A stretch of 58,965 nucleotides of DNA from a virus. Positions 29,578-38,651 of the stretch are shown piece by piece. Numbering within the stretch: the stretch's first letter is position 1; every line of letters starts with the position of its first letter. Position numbers and translations under genes: made by a program. The DNA is taken from positions 1 through 58,965 of IMG/VR virus record IMGVR_UViG_3300044654_000030. The stretch is one strand, 5' to 3'. The notes beneath the pieces are model-generated. The model was not told where the DNA came from. It saw only the letters and a program-made list of their open reading frames with translations, and searched no databases.

Positions 29578-30010
29578 AACGGAACCGACGGTCGAGACGG
29601 CCAGCCACGTCGTCCCCCGCACGGGCGAGCTCCCGTTGCGGTTCACGGGCGTACTCCTGGCGCACGTCAGCACGGCGAGCGACCAGGGCCCCGGCAACCA
29701 CCGATGGCACCACGTCCGCGTGTACCGCACCGTCGGGGGACGGTACATCCTGGCCGTCGCCTTCCGCACCTGCTGGTCGGGCGAGCTCGACCACGACTGG
29801 GCGTACGAGTGCGCCGACGCCCGGGAGCTGGGCCTCGCCCTGGGCGAGTCGCCGAACGCCTTCATCCCCGACGCGATCGGCTACCCGGACCGGGAGCCGT
29901 ACCGCGAGCGCCAGCACAAGCTGCTGGCGCACCTGCGGGCCCGGTTCCACGTGGCCGTGTCCGAGCTGTACCGCCGGCTCGGCGACGAGTTCGCCGAGGA
30001 GGTGGCCTGA
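29570..30010 (+). CDS. Conserved hypothetical protein, 146 aa
   Basis: GGAAGGAGGT before the ATG. Beta-rich LPLRFTGVLLAHVSTASDQGPGNHRWHHVRVYRTVGGRYILAVAFRTCWSGELDHDWA followed by helices and a C-terminal HLRARFHVAVSELYRRLGDEFAEEV. A 'GxxRWxxxRxYRTxGGRYxxxxxxRTxWxGE' pattern is common in small bacterial and phage proteins. Function unknown. Confidence 0.65.
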   Translation: MDETEPTVETASHVVPRTGELPLRFTGVLLAHVSTASDQGPGNHRWHHVRVYRTVGGRYILAVAFRTCWSGELDHDWAYECADARELGLALGESPNAFIPDAIGYPDREPYRERQHKLLAHLRARFHVAVSELYRRLGDEFAEEVA

Positions 30011-30219
30011 TGGGGCGCAAGTCGCTGAAACCCGCGGAGCGGGATGACCTGCACCGGCAGCTCGCCCGCCTGATCCTCCCCGTGCTGCGGTGCGCCGAGC
30101 ACGACCGGGCCGAGCTGGAGGAGGAGGCCCGCGCGCTGGGCGTGGGCTACCTGGACTATCTGGCCTGGCTCTGCGCCGGGGCACTCTGCGACGACCCCGA
30201 CGACCCGGAGGCCAACTGA
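30010..30219 (+). CDS. Small helical protein, first of a paralogous pair
   Basis: 69 residues, starts inside the previous stop (TGATG). Helical DDLHRQLARLILPVLRCAEHDRAELEEEARALGVGYLDYLAWLCAGALCD. The next gene has the same heptads and the E/A-R-D-RA-xExEAR motif. Unknown role. Part of an unbroken chain of overlapping genes 28112-30697. Confidence 0.6.
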   Translation: MGRKSLKPAERDDLHRQLARLILPVLRCAEHDRAELEEEARALGVGYLDYLAWLCAGALCDDPDDPEAN

Positions 30220-30440
30220 TGGGCGACCCCTTCAACCCGGTGGACCGCGACCGCCTGGTCCGGTCCTTCACCAAGACGATCGCCCTGGTCCTGCGCCAGG
30301 TGGAGCGGGATCGGGCCGCCTACGAGGCGGAGGCCCGCGACCGGGGCCAGGAGTTCAACATCTATCTGGCCGGGCTCATCGCCGAGCTCTTGATGGACCC
30401 CATCCCCGACGACGAGGCCCCGGACCAGGAGGCCCACTGA
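30219..30440 (+). CDS. Small helical protein, second of a paralogous pair
   Basis: 73 residues, overlaps the preceding stop by one base. RLVRSFTKTIALVLRQVERDRAAYEAEARDRGQEFNIYLAGLIAELLMD aligns with its upstream neighbour along the whole length. Possibly forms heteromeric helical bundles with it. Function unknown. Confidence 0.6.
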   Translation: MGDPFNPVDRDRLVRSFTKTIALVLRQVERDRAAYEAEARDRGQEFNIYLAGLIAELLMDPIPDDEAPDQEAH

Positions 30441-30697
30441 TGAGCAAATGGGATAAGTGGGAGTTCGTTCACGACAACGCCTGCGAGGTGAACGGCTTCG
30501 CCGTCGATTTCATCGACGGCACGATGTCGTCGGGGATCGGCCACCTGCACGGGCTGCCGGTGAGCTGGGACGGCGACACGATCACCGTCCACGGCACCGA
30601 CGGCTTCTACCGCGCCGGGGACGGCGCCGCGTGGGAGGTCGCCAAGCACCGGGGGACGCGCACCCTGCGGTGGCGGCGCTGCCGCCACGACGAGTAA
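30440..30697 (+). CDS. Hypothetical protein, 85 aa
   Basis: TGATGA overlap. Beta-rich with WEFVHDNACEVNGFAVDFIDGTMSSGIGHLHGLPVSWDGDTITVHGTDGFYRAG and a basic tail TRTLRWRRCRHDE. Looks like a small beta-barrel. Not recognised. Confidence 0.6.
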   Translation: MSKWDKWEFVHDNACEVNGFAVDFIDGTMSSGIGHLHGLPVSWDGDTITVHGTDGFYRAGDGAAWEVAKHRGTRTLRWRRCRHDE

Positions 30698-30709
30698 AGG
30701 AGGTGGACG

Positions 30710-31240
30710 ATGGCCGAGTACACGCTGGAACTGCGGGACGAATCCGGGTACAGCGAGTTCACCACCCTGGAGGCGGAGGGACCCGAGGCGGCCGCCGAGC
30801 GGGCGTACGCGACGCTGGAGGGATGGATTCGGGGCGGCGACTGGGGCGACGCGGGGGCGTGCGTCGGGGCCGGCTGGCTCCTCTACGACGTGGACGCCGA
30901 GGAGGGCGACGACCCGATCGACACCGGGTCGATGGAGGTCGCGATCGAGCCCGACCACCGGGCGCTCATCCGGCGGGCGGGCGGCGATCCCGACTGCGAT
31001 CACGAGTGGGTCTCCACGGCCCGGATCGACGGGGGACTCCGGGAGAACCCCGGCGTCTTCTCGGCCGGCGGCACGACCATGATCCTCTCCGATCACTGCC
31101 GCCTCTGCGGCCTGCGGCGGACCCGGACGCACCTCGGTCGCCAGCGGAACCCCGGCGAGGCGGACACCGTGCGGTATCAGCAGCCCGGGTCCTGGTGCCC
31201 GAGCTGCGAAGCGGAGCATGAGCCCTGCGCCGAGGACTGA
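30710..31240 (+). CDS. Conserved Cys/His protein (CDHEWxxxxxGGLxENPGV family)
   Basis: 176 residues, AAAGGAGGT start. N-terminal alpha/beta segment, then CDHEWVSTARIDGGLRENPGVFSAGGTTMILSDHCRLCGLRRTRTHLGRQRNPGEADTVRYQQPGSWCP. This order of CxHxW, GG...ENPGV, CxxCG and R-NPGExD is a well-conserved small Zn-binding protein of phages and bacterial accessory DNA. Function unknown. Last gene before a strong terminator. Confidence 0.78.
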   Translation: MAEYTLELRDESGYSEFTTLEAEGPEAAAERAYATLEGWIRGGDWGDAGACVGAGWLLYDVDAEEGDDPIDTGSMEVAIEPDHRALIRRAGGDPDCDHEWVSTARIDGGLRENPGVFSAGGTTMILSDHCRLCGLRRTRTHLGRQRNPGEADTVRYQQPGSWCPSCEAEHEPCAED

Positions 31241-31258
31241 CGACGACCGGGACATCCC

Positions 31259-31298
31259 AGGCCAGGCGGCTCGCGAGCCGCCTGGCCTTTTTTTGTTT
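31259..31298 (+). terminator. Strong intrinsic terminator of the early operon
   Basis: A perfect 30-nt palindrome (arms AGGCCAGGCGGCTCG and complement, 31259-31288) is followed by TTTTTTTGTTT. The best intrinsic terminator in the window. Confidence 0.92.
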
Positions 31299-31323
31299 CT
31301 CGCCAAAAAATGTCTAAGGCGTC

Positions 31324-31352
31324 TTGACCCCGGGGCGGCGCCCCGGTATCCT
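31324..31352 (+). promoter_or_regulatory. Promoter TTGACC-17-TATCCT with palindromic spacer
   Basis: -35 TTGACC (31324-31329), -10 TATCCT (31347-31352). The 17-bp spacer is itself an inverted repeat CCGGGGCG/CGCCCCGG around one base, a probable operator. It drives the 134-aa basic protein; leader about 140 nt. Confidence 0.7.
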
Positions 31353-31500
31353 GGCACATGGCTCGCGGGGTGGGCCGTAGCGACACACCCCCCCGGGGGC
31401 CGCCCGGCACGCGGCGGGCCTCATGTCCCGGGGCACGGGCCGCGATCGCCCGCCGCGTCGCCGGGTCGTATGTCGATCCGTCAGAAGGAGGAGCATCTTG

Positions 31501-31905
31501 ATGTCACAGGGCAGCAGCAACCAGGACGTTTATGGCGGTTCCGCCCCCGAGGTCGGGGGCACGGCGACGGCGATGGAGGCGCCCCACCTGAGGACGGTCC
31601 AGCCGGCGGCCGGGGCCGGGGCCGGGGCGGCGCAGCCGGGGGCGAAGCCGGGCCGGCGCGGGGGTCGCGGCCGGGGCCGGCGCCGCCGTGGGGGTCGCGG
31701 CGGCGCCGGGGGCCCGGCGGCACGGCTCCAGGACCCGGGCCTCCAGGGCCAGCTCGCCGCGGCGGTCATCAACCAGCTCGGGGGCAAGGCCATCCGCGGG
31801 GTCGGCGCCGGGATCTGCATGGGGATCGGCCTGGCCGTGGCGGGGGCGATCTTCGGCCGGGCCGCTGGGATGGGGCCCCGGTCGATGACCGGCCTCGGCG
31901 AGTAG
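31501..31905 (+). CDS. Arg/Gly-rich basic protein with hydrophobic Gly-rich C-terminus
   Basis: 134 residues, AAGGAGGAG before ATG 31501 (the in-frame start at 31423 lies in the leader). Acidic-neutral N-terminus, then residues about 48-68 with RGG/RGR repeats, then a Gly/Ala-rich hydrophobic stretch (GGKAIRGVGAGICMGIGLAVAGAIFG) that could span a membrane. Could condense nucleic acid or anchor it at the membrane. No family recognised. Its own strong regulated promoter right after the early terminator suggests separate, high or late expression. Confidence 0.65.
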   Translation: MSQGSSNQDVYGGSAPEVGGTATAMEAPHLRTVQPAAGAGAGAAQPGAKPGRRGGRGRGRRRRGGRGGAGGPAARLQDPGLQGQLAAAVINQLGGKAIRGVGAGICMGIGLAVAGAIFGRAAGMGPRSMTGLGE

Positions 31906-32053
31906 CATCGCCCGGGGCCGGCCGGCATCCGCCCCGGGTCCCGGGACCCCCGCACCGGGGGTGGTCGGGGCACCCCCGGGCCCGGGGTCGGGGCCGGGAT
32001 GGACGACACACCGTGCCGACGCGGCGGCCCTTGCCCATCGGGCCGCCTCGACC

Positions 32054-32086
32054 GGCCCCGGGGGATGGGTCACGTCCCCCGGGGCC
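32054..32086. terminator. Bidirectional hairpin between converging early and late operons
   Basis: GGCCCCGGGGGA (32054-32065) pairs perfectly with TCCCCCGGGGCC (32075-32086) around a 9-nt loop. A second stem GGCGGCCC/GGGCCGCC lies at about 32027-32048. It stands directly after the stop of the leftward late operon (32093). Confidence 0.7.
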
Positions 32087-32092
32087 CTCCCC

Positions 32093-35000
32093 TCAGAGGC
32101 CCGCCGCCCGCCGCTTCTCCTCCGCCGCCCGCTTCGCCGCCTGCTTGTACCAGTTGAACAGGCCCAGGCGCTCGGCCAGCTCGGGCGTGACGTGCCCCTT
32201 CTGGTCGGGCCGGAGGTAGTAGTTCGTGAACTCGGCGACCCGCGGGTCGCTCCTCAGGAGCCGCTCCAGCACCCGCCGGGCCTCGATGTCCCGCTGCTTC
32301 TCCTGGTCCACGTCGGTCAGCTTGAACCCCGTGAGGAAGTTCAACGCCTTGGCGCCGACCCCCTTGCGGGGGTCCTGGAGGCGGTCGGCCGTCGAGACGA
32401 ACCGCGACAGCGGGGAGCCGGCGACCAGCTCGGAGAGGGGCTGGGCGTACTCCTCGGGGATCAGGCCGTACCCGCCGGCCAGGCCCTTCGTGTACAGGTC
32501 GGAGAGCCGCCGCCCGGTGTGGAGCTGGGTGTCGAAGGCCATCTCCAGCGGGAGCTTCACGAGCGGCCCCGCCTGCCCGAGCAGCCGCTGCGTCGTCTGC
32601 CCGAACGACGGCGCCGTCACCACCCGCCCATTCGGCAGCTCGTACCCCCGGAACTGGAGCCGCTCCAGCGCCTCCTCGAACGGCAGGCCCAGCTTCGCCA
32701 GGTAGCGTTGCGTCCCGCCCTGCTCCTCGCCCACCGGGATCGCCGCGCCGGAGGCGAGATACTCGGGGACCCAGCCGCGCCCCGAGGCGTTGCCGACGGC
32801 GCGGAGGGACGGCACGATCTTGCCCGGTTGCTGCGTCAGGAGCCGGAGCTGCTCGGGGAGGTTCTTGCGCGTGAACGTATAAAAAGGAATGAGCGACTTC
32901 ATCACGTTCCGCTCGAACGGGGTGAGGTCGCCGTAGTCGAAGTGGATCGCCTTGGTCAGCCGGCCCGCCGCGTCGGAGGCCATCCCCCGGCGGAGGTTGC
33001 CCAGGTAGTTCGCCAGGCGGACGGCGTCCTCGATCTTGGTCCCGGCCGTGCGGCCCAGGACCAGGGGGGCGAAGGTGTCGTCGAGCCGGCCGAAGACGCC
33101 GGCCTGGTTCCGCGGGTCCCAGGCCCCCGGGCGGGTCAGGGCCGTCTTGAGGTCCCAGGGGACGGGGCCGGGCGCCCGGGGGATGATGCGGTCGAGGCCG
33201 CCGGTGTCTACCCGGTCCAGGCCCTTGACGCCGACGCGGTCGGTGTAGGCGTTGAGGCCGTGGTGAACCCCGGCGTCGGCGTACGCCCCGCGGGCCAGCG
33301 CCTGGGCCCGCGCCTCCGGGCTCATCACGGCGGTCAGGCCGGGGTACTCCAGGTGGTGGATGCCCCGCCCGCCCAGGATGTCGAGGGCGTCGCGGTACGC
33401 CGTCAGGGGCGTGCCGTGAATCCAGTTGTTGTACAGGGCGCTGATGGCGTTGCGGACGTGGCTGGCGGGCCACATCGGGTAGACGGCGTTCTTGAAGAGG
33501 GTCTGGAGCCCCTCCAGCTTGCCCAGGAACGGCTTCACCTCGCTGGGGGCGATCCAGCCCTTCATGAACCGGGTCAGGGCGCCGGCGTCCTCGTCGGCGA
33601 GCCCCCACTGGTTGAGGGCGTCCACCGGGTTGACGCCGCCCCGGGTGGCCTCGTACCCCGGGCCGAAGCCGCGGCGGGCCATCGCCTCGTAGGCCCGCTG
33701 GGTGGCCCCCTCGTAGGCCGTCGCCTGGAGCGCCCGGCGGGTGGCGGCGGGGATCTGCGGGATGAGGTGGGCCTTGGGGTGCGGCGTCGAGGACCGCATC
33801 AGGGCCGACCGCGCCTCGTCGGCGTCGGCGAACCCGAGGGACTGCAAGTGGGCCAGCTCGCCCGCCTCCAGGGGGGCGGCGATCGGGGTGCTCTCCAGGC
33901 CGGCCGCCTCCAGGACCTCGGGGATGGTCCGCCGCTTGACGCCGGCCGCGTCGAGCTCCGCGATCGGCTTCGCCATGCCGGCCAGGGCGCGGTAGTAGGT
34001 CTGGGCCGGGCCGAGGACCTGGGCGTGCCGCCGGCCGCGGGCGACCAGGTCGCCGATCAGGTCGGGGTTGAAGTAGGGGATGCCCCGCTCGGCGTGCGCC
34101 GCCGGCACGGTGGTCAGCCACCGCGCCATCGCGTCCGCCTGGGCGGCCAAGTCCTCCAGGTCGGCCGGCGCCGTCCCGGTCCGCCAGGTCCGGTTGCGGA
34201 CCATGTCCTGGAGGATCTCCCGCGCCGCCCGGTCCACCGGCAGCCGCCCCGGGCCGCCCAGGGGGCCGGAGAGGCGGGGGTCCATCGCCCAGTCGTTGAT
34301 CGCCTCGGTGCCCCCCTCGATCTCGCGGAGCACCTCCTGGCGGCGGAGGTTCGAGCCGTGGTGGGTGGGCAGGAGCTTGTACTGGTCGGACCCCTGGAAC
34401 GCCGGGTTGGCGGCGATGTACCGCCGGGCGGCATACTCGATCGTCGGGTCGTCCAGGGCGGCGTCGGGCACGCCGTAATGCCGGGCCGAGGGGCGCAGCT
34501 CCGCGCCGAAGGCGCGGACCTCGCGGCCGATGCCGGCCAGGTCGTTCCAGTGGGCGCGGACGTGGGCCTCGACGGCATGCGGGTCGGCGACGCCCGGGGC
34601 CAGGCCCAGGGCGTGGCGGCGGTGGAACTCCGCCGCCCAGCGGTTCGGGTCGGCGAACTGCGGGGCGTCCTCGGCCGCGCCCCGCATCACCTTCAGCGCC
34701 TCCAGCTCCGAGCCGGGCAGGTCCTTCCCGGCCCGCAGGACCTGCTCCAGGCGGTGGCGCAGGTCGAACTCGCGGGCCCAGGTCTGCGACTGGAACGCCT
34801 CCGTCGTCGGCTTCCCGGCCGCCTCGAAGGCCCGCTGCACCTCGGGGTGGGTCGCCCGCCCGGCCTTGGTGTCGAGGATGTCCCGGAGGTTGCGGATGCC
34901 GGGCGCGAACTTGATCGCGTCCTTGGCGACGTCGAAGGCGCCGGCGACCCCCTTCGAGATCCCGCCGTGCCCGAGGGTGAACCGCGGGTCGCCGAAGGGC

Positions 35001-35710
35001 AGGCCGACGCCGACCAGGCCGGCCAGCGGCTTGCGGGCGACGTCGGTGATCCCCTTCGCGGCGGCGGCGTTCACCAGGTCGGCCGAGGCGACGCGCCTCC
35101 CCCGGTCGATCAGGTGCCCCACGGCGCCGGCGGCGGCCTCGGGGCTGGCGCCGGCGGCCCGCGCGGCGGCCTCGACGGCGGGGGCGGCGTGCTCGAAGCC
35201 CTCGATCAGTGCCCGGTGGCCCAGGCCCTTCGTCGCCCCCAGGCCCTCGGCGACCTTGCCCAGGGGCGTCAGCGCCTTGGTGCCGAAGCTCAGGTAGCTC
35301 AGCGGGTCGGTGGCGACCTCGGCGGCGATCGGCGCCAGGTTGCGGGTCGCCCAGTTCCCCCGGCTCGTGTCCCAGCCGAAGTGCTTGAGCAGGTCCTCGC
35401 CGGAGGTCCGGTCGCGCTCGTAGTCGGTCAGGCCGAGCGAGTCGGAGAACGGGACGACCGAGAGCAGCTCGCGGGGCCGGCCGGCCAGGGCGCCGCGGAT
35501 CGCCCGGCCGCCGAACTTGTCGGCCACCGAGCCGACGTACGACAGCCCGGAGACGACCCGGTGGAGGAAGTTGTCGGTCAGGCCGGGGATCTCCTCCGGG
35601 TCGGGCGGCGGGAAGGCGGCCTCGGGCGCGGGGCGGCGGCCCCGGGGCAGCCCGAAGTCGATGCGGAACGGGTCCGTCCCGCCGAACGGGTCGTCGAACA
35701 GGCCGGCCAT
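32093..35710 (-). CDS. Large internal virion / DNA-ejection protein, 1205 aa
   Basis: Last and largest gene of the late operon. Alpha-helical, with Arg/Ala-rich segments. Residues about 930-985 contain HFDYGDLTPFERNVMKSLIPFYTFTRKNLPEQL, a pattern recurrent in very large internal virion proteins of podovirus-type phages, where it lies near C-terminal conserved blocks. A C-terminal charged helix ends the protein. No lysozyme or transglycosylase active site was found. Role: exit from the capsid with or before DNA to form the ejection channel (inferred from family and position). Confidence 0.75.
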   Translation of the reverse strand: MAGLFDDPFGGTDPFRIDFGLPRGRRPAPEAAFPPPDPEEIPGLTDNFLHRVVSGLSYVGSVADKFGGRAIRGALAGRPRELLSVVPFSDSLGLTDYERDRTSGEDLLKHFGWDTSRGNWATRNLAPIAAEVATDPLSYLSFGTKALTPLGKVAEGLGATKGLGHRALIEGFEHAAPAVEAAARAAGASPEAAAGAVGHLIDRGRRVASADLVNAAAAKGITDVARKPLAGLVGVGLPFGDPRFTLGHGGISKGVAGAFDVAKDAIKFAPGIRNLRDILDTKAGRATHPEVQRAFEAAGKPTTEAFQSQTWAREFDLRHRLEQVLRAGKDLPGSELEALKVMRGAAEDAPQFADPNRWAAEFHRRHALGLAPGVADPHAVEAHVRAHWNDLAGIGREVRAFGAELRPSARHYGVPDAALDDPTIEYAARRYIAANPAFQGSDQYKLLPTHHGSNLRRQEVLREIEGGTEAINDWAMDPRLSGPLGGPGRLPVDRAAREILQDMVRNRTWRTGTAPADLEDLAAQADAMARWLTTVPAAHAERGIPYFNPDLIGDLVARGRRHAQVLGPAQTYYRALAGMAKPIAELDAAGVKRRTIPEVLEAAGLESTPIAAPLEAGELAHLQSLGFADADEARSALMRSSTPHPKAHLIPQIPAATRRALQATAYEGATQRAYEAMARRGFGPGYEATRGGVNPVDALNQWGLADEDAGALTRFMKGWIAPSEVKPFLGKLEGLQTLFKNAVYPMWPASHVRNAISALYNNWIHGTPLTAYRDALDILGGRGIHHLEYPGLTAVMSPEARAQALARGAYADAGVHHGLNAYTDRVGVKGLDRVDTGGLDRIIPRAPGPVPWDLKTALTRPGAWDPRNQAGVFGRLDDTFAPLVLGRTAGTKIEDAVRLANYLGNLRRGMASDAAGRLTKAIHFDYGDLTPFERNVMKSLIPFYTFTRKNLPEQLRLLTQQPGKIVPSLRAVGNASGRGWVPEYLASGAAIPVGEEQGGTQRYLAKLGLPFEEALERLQFRGYELPNGRVVTAPSFGQTTQRLLGQAGPLVKLPLEMAFDTQLHTGRRLSDLYTKGLAGGYGLIPEEYAQPLSELVAGSPLSRFVSTADRLQDPRKGVGAKALNFLTGFKLTDVDQEKQRDIEARRVLERLLRSDPRVAEFTNYYLRPDQKGHVTPELAERLGLFNWYKQAAKRAAEEKRRAAGL

Positions 35711-35711
35711 C

Positions 35712-36092
35712 TCAGTACCCCGACATCATCCCGGCGGGCGCGGGCGCGCCGGGCAGGGGTGGCCGGCCCATGCCCATCCCCGGCGGCAGCGCGCCGGGTG
35801 GCATCCCGCCGGGCGGCCCCTGGTCGGCGCCGCCCAGGCCGGCGTCGGCCAGGCCGAGCATGTGCAGGAGGTCTTCCAGGCCCATCTGCGGGTCCTGGGG
35901 GCCGACGTTCAGGTCGGTCGGGTCGGGGCCCAGGCTGGCCGCCAGGGCGGCCAGGAGCGGGCTGTCGGCGAAGTCGCCGTCGGGCGGGAGCGACCCGCCC
36001 GGGGGGAGCTGCGGGCCGGGGGGCATCCCGGCGCCGGGGGGCGGGCCCATCGGGCCGGGGCCCATCATCGGATGCGGTGCGGGCGGGAACAC
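35712..36092 (-). CDS. Pro/Gly/Met-rich virion protein, 126 aa
   Basis: Low-complexity Pro/Gly/Met ends around a short helical centre (SPLLAALAASLGPDPTD ... MGLEDLLHMLGLADAGL). It lies between two internal virion genes with 1-3 base gaps and is probably part of the ejection complex or a linker. Function inferred from position only. Confidence 0.6.
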   Translation of the reverse strand: MFPPAPHPMMGPGPMGPPPGAGMPPGPQLPPGGSLPPDGDFADSPLLAALAASLGPDPTDLNVGPQDPQMGLEDLLHMLGLADAGLGGADQGPPGGMPPGALPPGMGMGRPPLPGAPAPAGMMSGY

Positions 36093-36095
36093 GGA

Positions 36096-38648
36096 TCAAC
36101 CTCCCGGGGGAATGATGCCGAACTGCTGCAAGAAGGCGCGCCGCTGGAGGTGCTGGGGGTGCCCCGCGCCGTACCAGCCGGTGACGTCCTGGAACCACGA
36201 CGCCGGGGTGTAATACGACTCCAGGGCGGCCTGGCCGTAGCGCTGGGGCAGGAGCTGGCGGATCGTCTCGTGCATCGGGCTGCCGGGGACCGTCGCCCCG
36301 GGGATGCGCATCAGCTCGTCGATCGCCTCCTCGTGGGACTGCTTCTCGTTGTACCCCGGGTGCGACTTGTCGAAGTACCGGCCCAGGACCGAGAGGTTCG
36401 GGTCGGAGCGGATCGCCTGGTACGGGTCGGCCCCGGCGCCGGCGGCCGGGTTCATGGCCCGCTGCACGGCCGGGATGTCCTCGGCCTTGCCGCCCTGCGT
36501 CAGCACGAACGGGGCGAGCAGCCGCGGGTCGTTGGCGACCGCCCGCAGGGAGGCGAGCGGGTCGCGGGCCGCCTGGACGGCCTGGGCCCGGTAGTGCTCC
36601 CCCTGGGCAGCGGCGAGCTGGGCCTCGGACGCGGCCCGCTGCCGGGCCAGGTCCCCTTCCTGGAGGGCCTGGAAGGCGGCGACGGCCTGGTCCGGCGAGC
36701 CGTGAGCCGCCATCCATCCCAGGCGCCACCGGCCCTCCGTCATGGGGTCGAGCGTCGGTTGCGGCGGGCGGGACGCGAGGGGGTCGGGGCCGCGCCCGTC
36801 CAGCCACCGCAACGTCGGCGAGTCCCGCTCCTGGGAGGCCGGTGCCGGGGCCGGGGCGGCGCCGGCGGCAGGCGCCTCGGCCGGGGACTCCGACGTCTGG
36901 CGCAAGAGCTGGGCCCGGCCCGCGCCCGGGGCGCCGGCCGCCCGGGCGACGGCGGCGGCCGGCGGCGCCGTGGCATCCCGGGGCATGAGCTGGCCGGGGT
37001 GCTCCTCCGCCCAGCGGATCTCCGCCAGCTCGTCCGCGCGACTGCGGTTCGGGTCCGGCGGCGGCGATTGCGTGCCCGCGATCGACGCCGGCTCGCCCGC
37101 GGCGAGGACGGGGGCGGGGACGGTCGGGGCCGCCGGCGCCGCGGGCGCGGCCCCCGGCTCCCAGGAGCGCTTCAGGGCCAGGCCCTCCTCCGGCGTCAGG
37201 TCCCGCCCCCGGGTCGCCGCCGAGTGGAGGCGTGCGCCGCCGAGCTGGAGCATCTGCCGGAACCCGGCGGGGTCCGCCCAGGCCGGGCCGAGCACGTACT
37301 GGCCGAAGTTCCAGGCCGCCCGCGCGGGGATGGTGACGATGCCGTGGAGCGGAGTGGTCAGGTCATACCACTCCTTCGCGGTCTGCGGGCGCCGTCCCGG
37401 TCCCATGCCGGTGGTCGCCTTGAAGGCGTCGCTCACCTGTTGGAGGGCGCCCTGGCCCATGCCCCGGAGCGTCGCGCCGGGGTGCGTCATCAGGCCCATC
37501 AGGGCCTCGCCCGTCTCGTCGGGGTAGGCTAAGGCGCCGACGGCCGCCGCGTTGATAGCGGGCATCGCCCGGCCCATGAACCGGTCCGCCCGCGCCCCGA
37601 GCCCCGGCCGGGGCGTCGCGGCGGCGGCCGCGCCCTCGGCGGCGGCGGGCGGGGCGGCGGCGGGCGGGGCGTGGGCGGCGGTGGTGGTCGTGGTCGTCGC
37701 GGTCGGGTCGGGGGGCGGGGTGCCGCCGGTCGGGGGCGGGGTCGCACCAGCGGTCGGGGGCGGGGTCGCGGACGGCGGGACGACCGGCGCCGTCGGGGGT
37801 GGCGGGGCGGCCGGTGCGGGCCGGGTGGCCCCCCCTCGCGGGGAGGGCACGACCGCCCCCGCCCAGGACCGCATCCGCTGCGCCCAGGACCGCGGGGCAG
37901 CCGGGGCGGGCGCCGCGGCCGATGGAGTCTGGGCGTGGGGCGGCATGTAGGGCGGCGGCTGTCGGGGCGGTGCCGATGCGGAAGCCGGGGTCGCGGGCGG
38001 TGCGCCGGCCGGCGCCCGCCTGGGCAGCCGGGCCGCGGCGGCGGCCGGGGTCGTGACCGGACGGGGCGTTCGCGGCAGGGCCGCCGCCGCCGGGGTCGTG
38101 GGCGGGGCGCCGGCCGGCGCCTGCGGGGCCGGGGTCCGGTAGGGCGTGTAGTCGGAGCCCGTGGACCGGCCGCCCTGGGGGGACGGCACCCGCGGCGGGT
38201 GGTACGGCGCGTAGCCGCCCGTGGACCGGCCGCCCTGGGCGGACGAGGGCGTGAACCCCGGACCCGGCGGGGTCGGGCCCGGCAGCGGGATCGCCGGCCG
38301 CTGCGGGCCGGGCGCCGGGAGGGCCGCCGTCGGGCGGCCCGGGGGCAGGGCGCGCGGCCCGGTCGCCTGCTGGTAGGTCGGGCCCGGGAGGGTGTATCGG
38401 GGGCCGGGAGGCGTCGCGATCGGCACGGGGTCGGGGGAGAGGGCGGCGCCCCGGGTCGGATCGAACCGCCGGGGCGGCCGGGCGAGCAGGGCCGCCGGAT
38501 CGGACGCGGGGGTGGGGACGCGGACCGGCCTCGCCGCGCCCCGGGCGGGGTCGAACCGCCGGGGCGGCCGCTCGACCTGGCCCCGCCAGAAGTCGGCGGC
38601 CGACTCGTACGGCCAGGTCGGGCCGGGGAGGGTGTACGGCGGGGGCAT
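36096..38648 (-). CDS. Pro/Ala-rich repeat protein, putative internal virion protein, 850 aa
   Basis: N-terminal 340 residues are Pro/Ala/Thr low complexity with repeats RPPRRFDPxRGAA and YTLPGPT (at least three copies each) and two GGRSTGxYxPY units. The C-terminal half is helical, with an Ala/Gln-rich region and a conserved-looking HPGYNEKQSHEEAIDELMRIPG ... LLPQRYGQAALESYYTP end. Position among ejection proteins suggests an internal virion protein. Homology could not be checked. Confidence 0.65.
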   Translation of the reverse strand: MPPPYTLPGPTWPYESAADFWRGQVERPPRRFDPARGAARPVRVPTPASDPAALLARPPRRFDPTRGAALSPDPVPIATPPGPRYTLPGPTYQQATGPRALPPGRPTAALPAPGPQRPAIPLPGPTPPGPGFTPSSAQGGRSTGGYAPYHPPRVPSPQGGRSTGSDYTPYRTPAPQAPAGAPPTTPAAAALPRTPRPVTTPAAAAARLPRRAPAGAPPATPASASAPPRQPPPYMPPHAQTPSAAAPAPAAPRSWAQRMRSWAGAVVPSPRGGATRPAPAAPPPPTAPVVPPSATPPPTAGATPPPTGGTPPPDPTATTTTTTAAHAPPAAAPPAAAEGAAAAATPRPGLGARADRFMGRAMPAINAAAVGALAYPDETGEALMGLMTHPGATLRGMGQGALQQVSDAFKATTGMGPGRRPQTAKEWYDLTTPLHGIVTIPARAAWNFGQYVLGPAWADPAGFRQMLQLGGARLHSAATRGRDLTPEEGLALKRSWEPGAAPAAPAAPTVPAPVLAAGEPASIAGTQSPPPDPNRSRADELAEIRWAEEHPGQLMPRDATAPPAAAVARAAGAPGAGRAQLLRQTSESPAEAPAAGAAPAPAPASQERDSPTLRWLDGRGPDPLASRPPQPTLDPMTEGRWRLGWMAAHGSPDQAVAAFQALQEGDLARQRAASEAQLAAAQGEHYRAQAVQAARDPLASLRAVANDPRLLAPFVLTQGGKAEDIPAVQRAMNPAAGAGADPYQAIRSDPNLSVLGRYFDKSHPGYNEKQSHEEAIDELMRIPGATVPGSPMHETIRQLLPQRYGQAALESYYTPASWFQDVTGWYGAGHPQHLQRRAFLQQFGIIPPGG

Positions 38649-38651
38649 CGC

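Noticed and set aside
32093-35710. Lysozyme/transglycosylase domain in the large ejection protein
   Set aside because: Neither a conserved Glu-Ser transglycosylase signature nor a glycosidase motif could be found by eye.
31961-36115. 1384-codon open frame on the plus strand opposite the largest virion gene
   Set aside because: Mirror of the 1205-aa minus-strand gene; biased Gly/Arg/Val/Pro composition, no ribosome site, and it would cross the bidirectional terminator.
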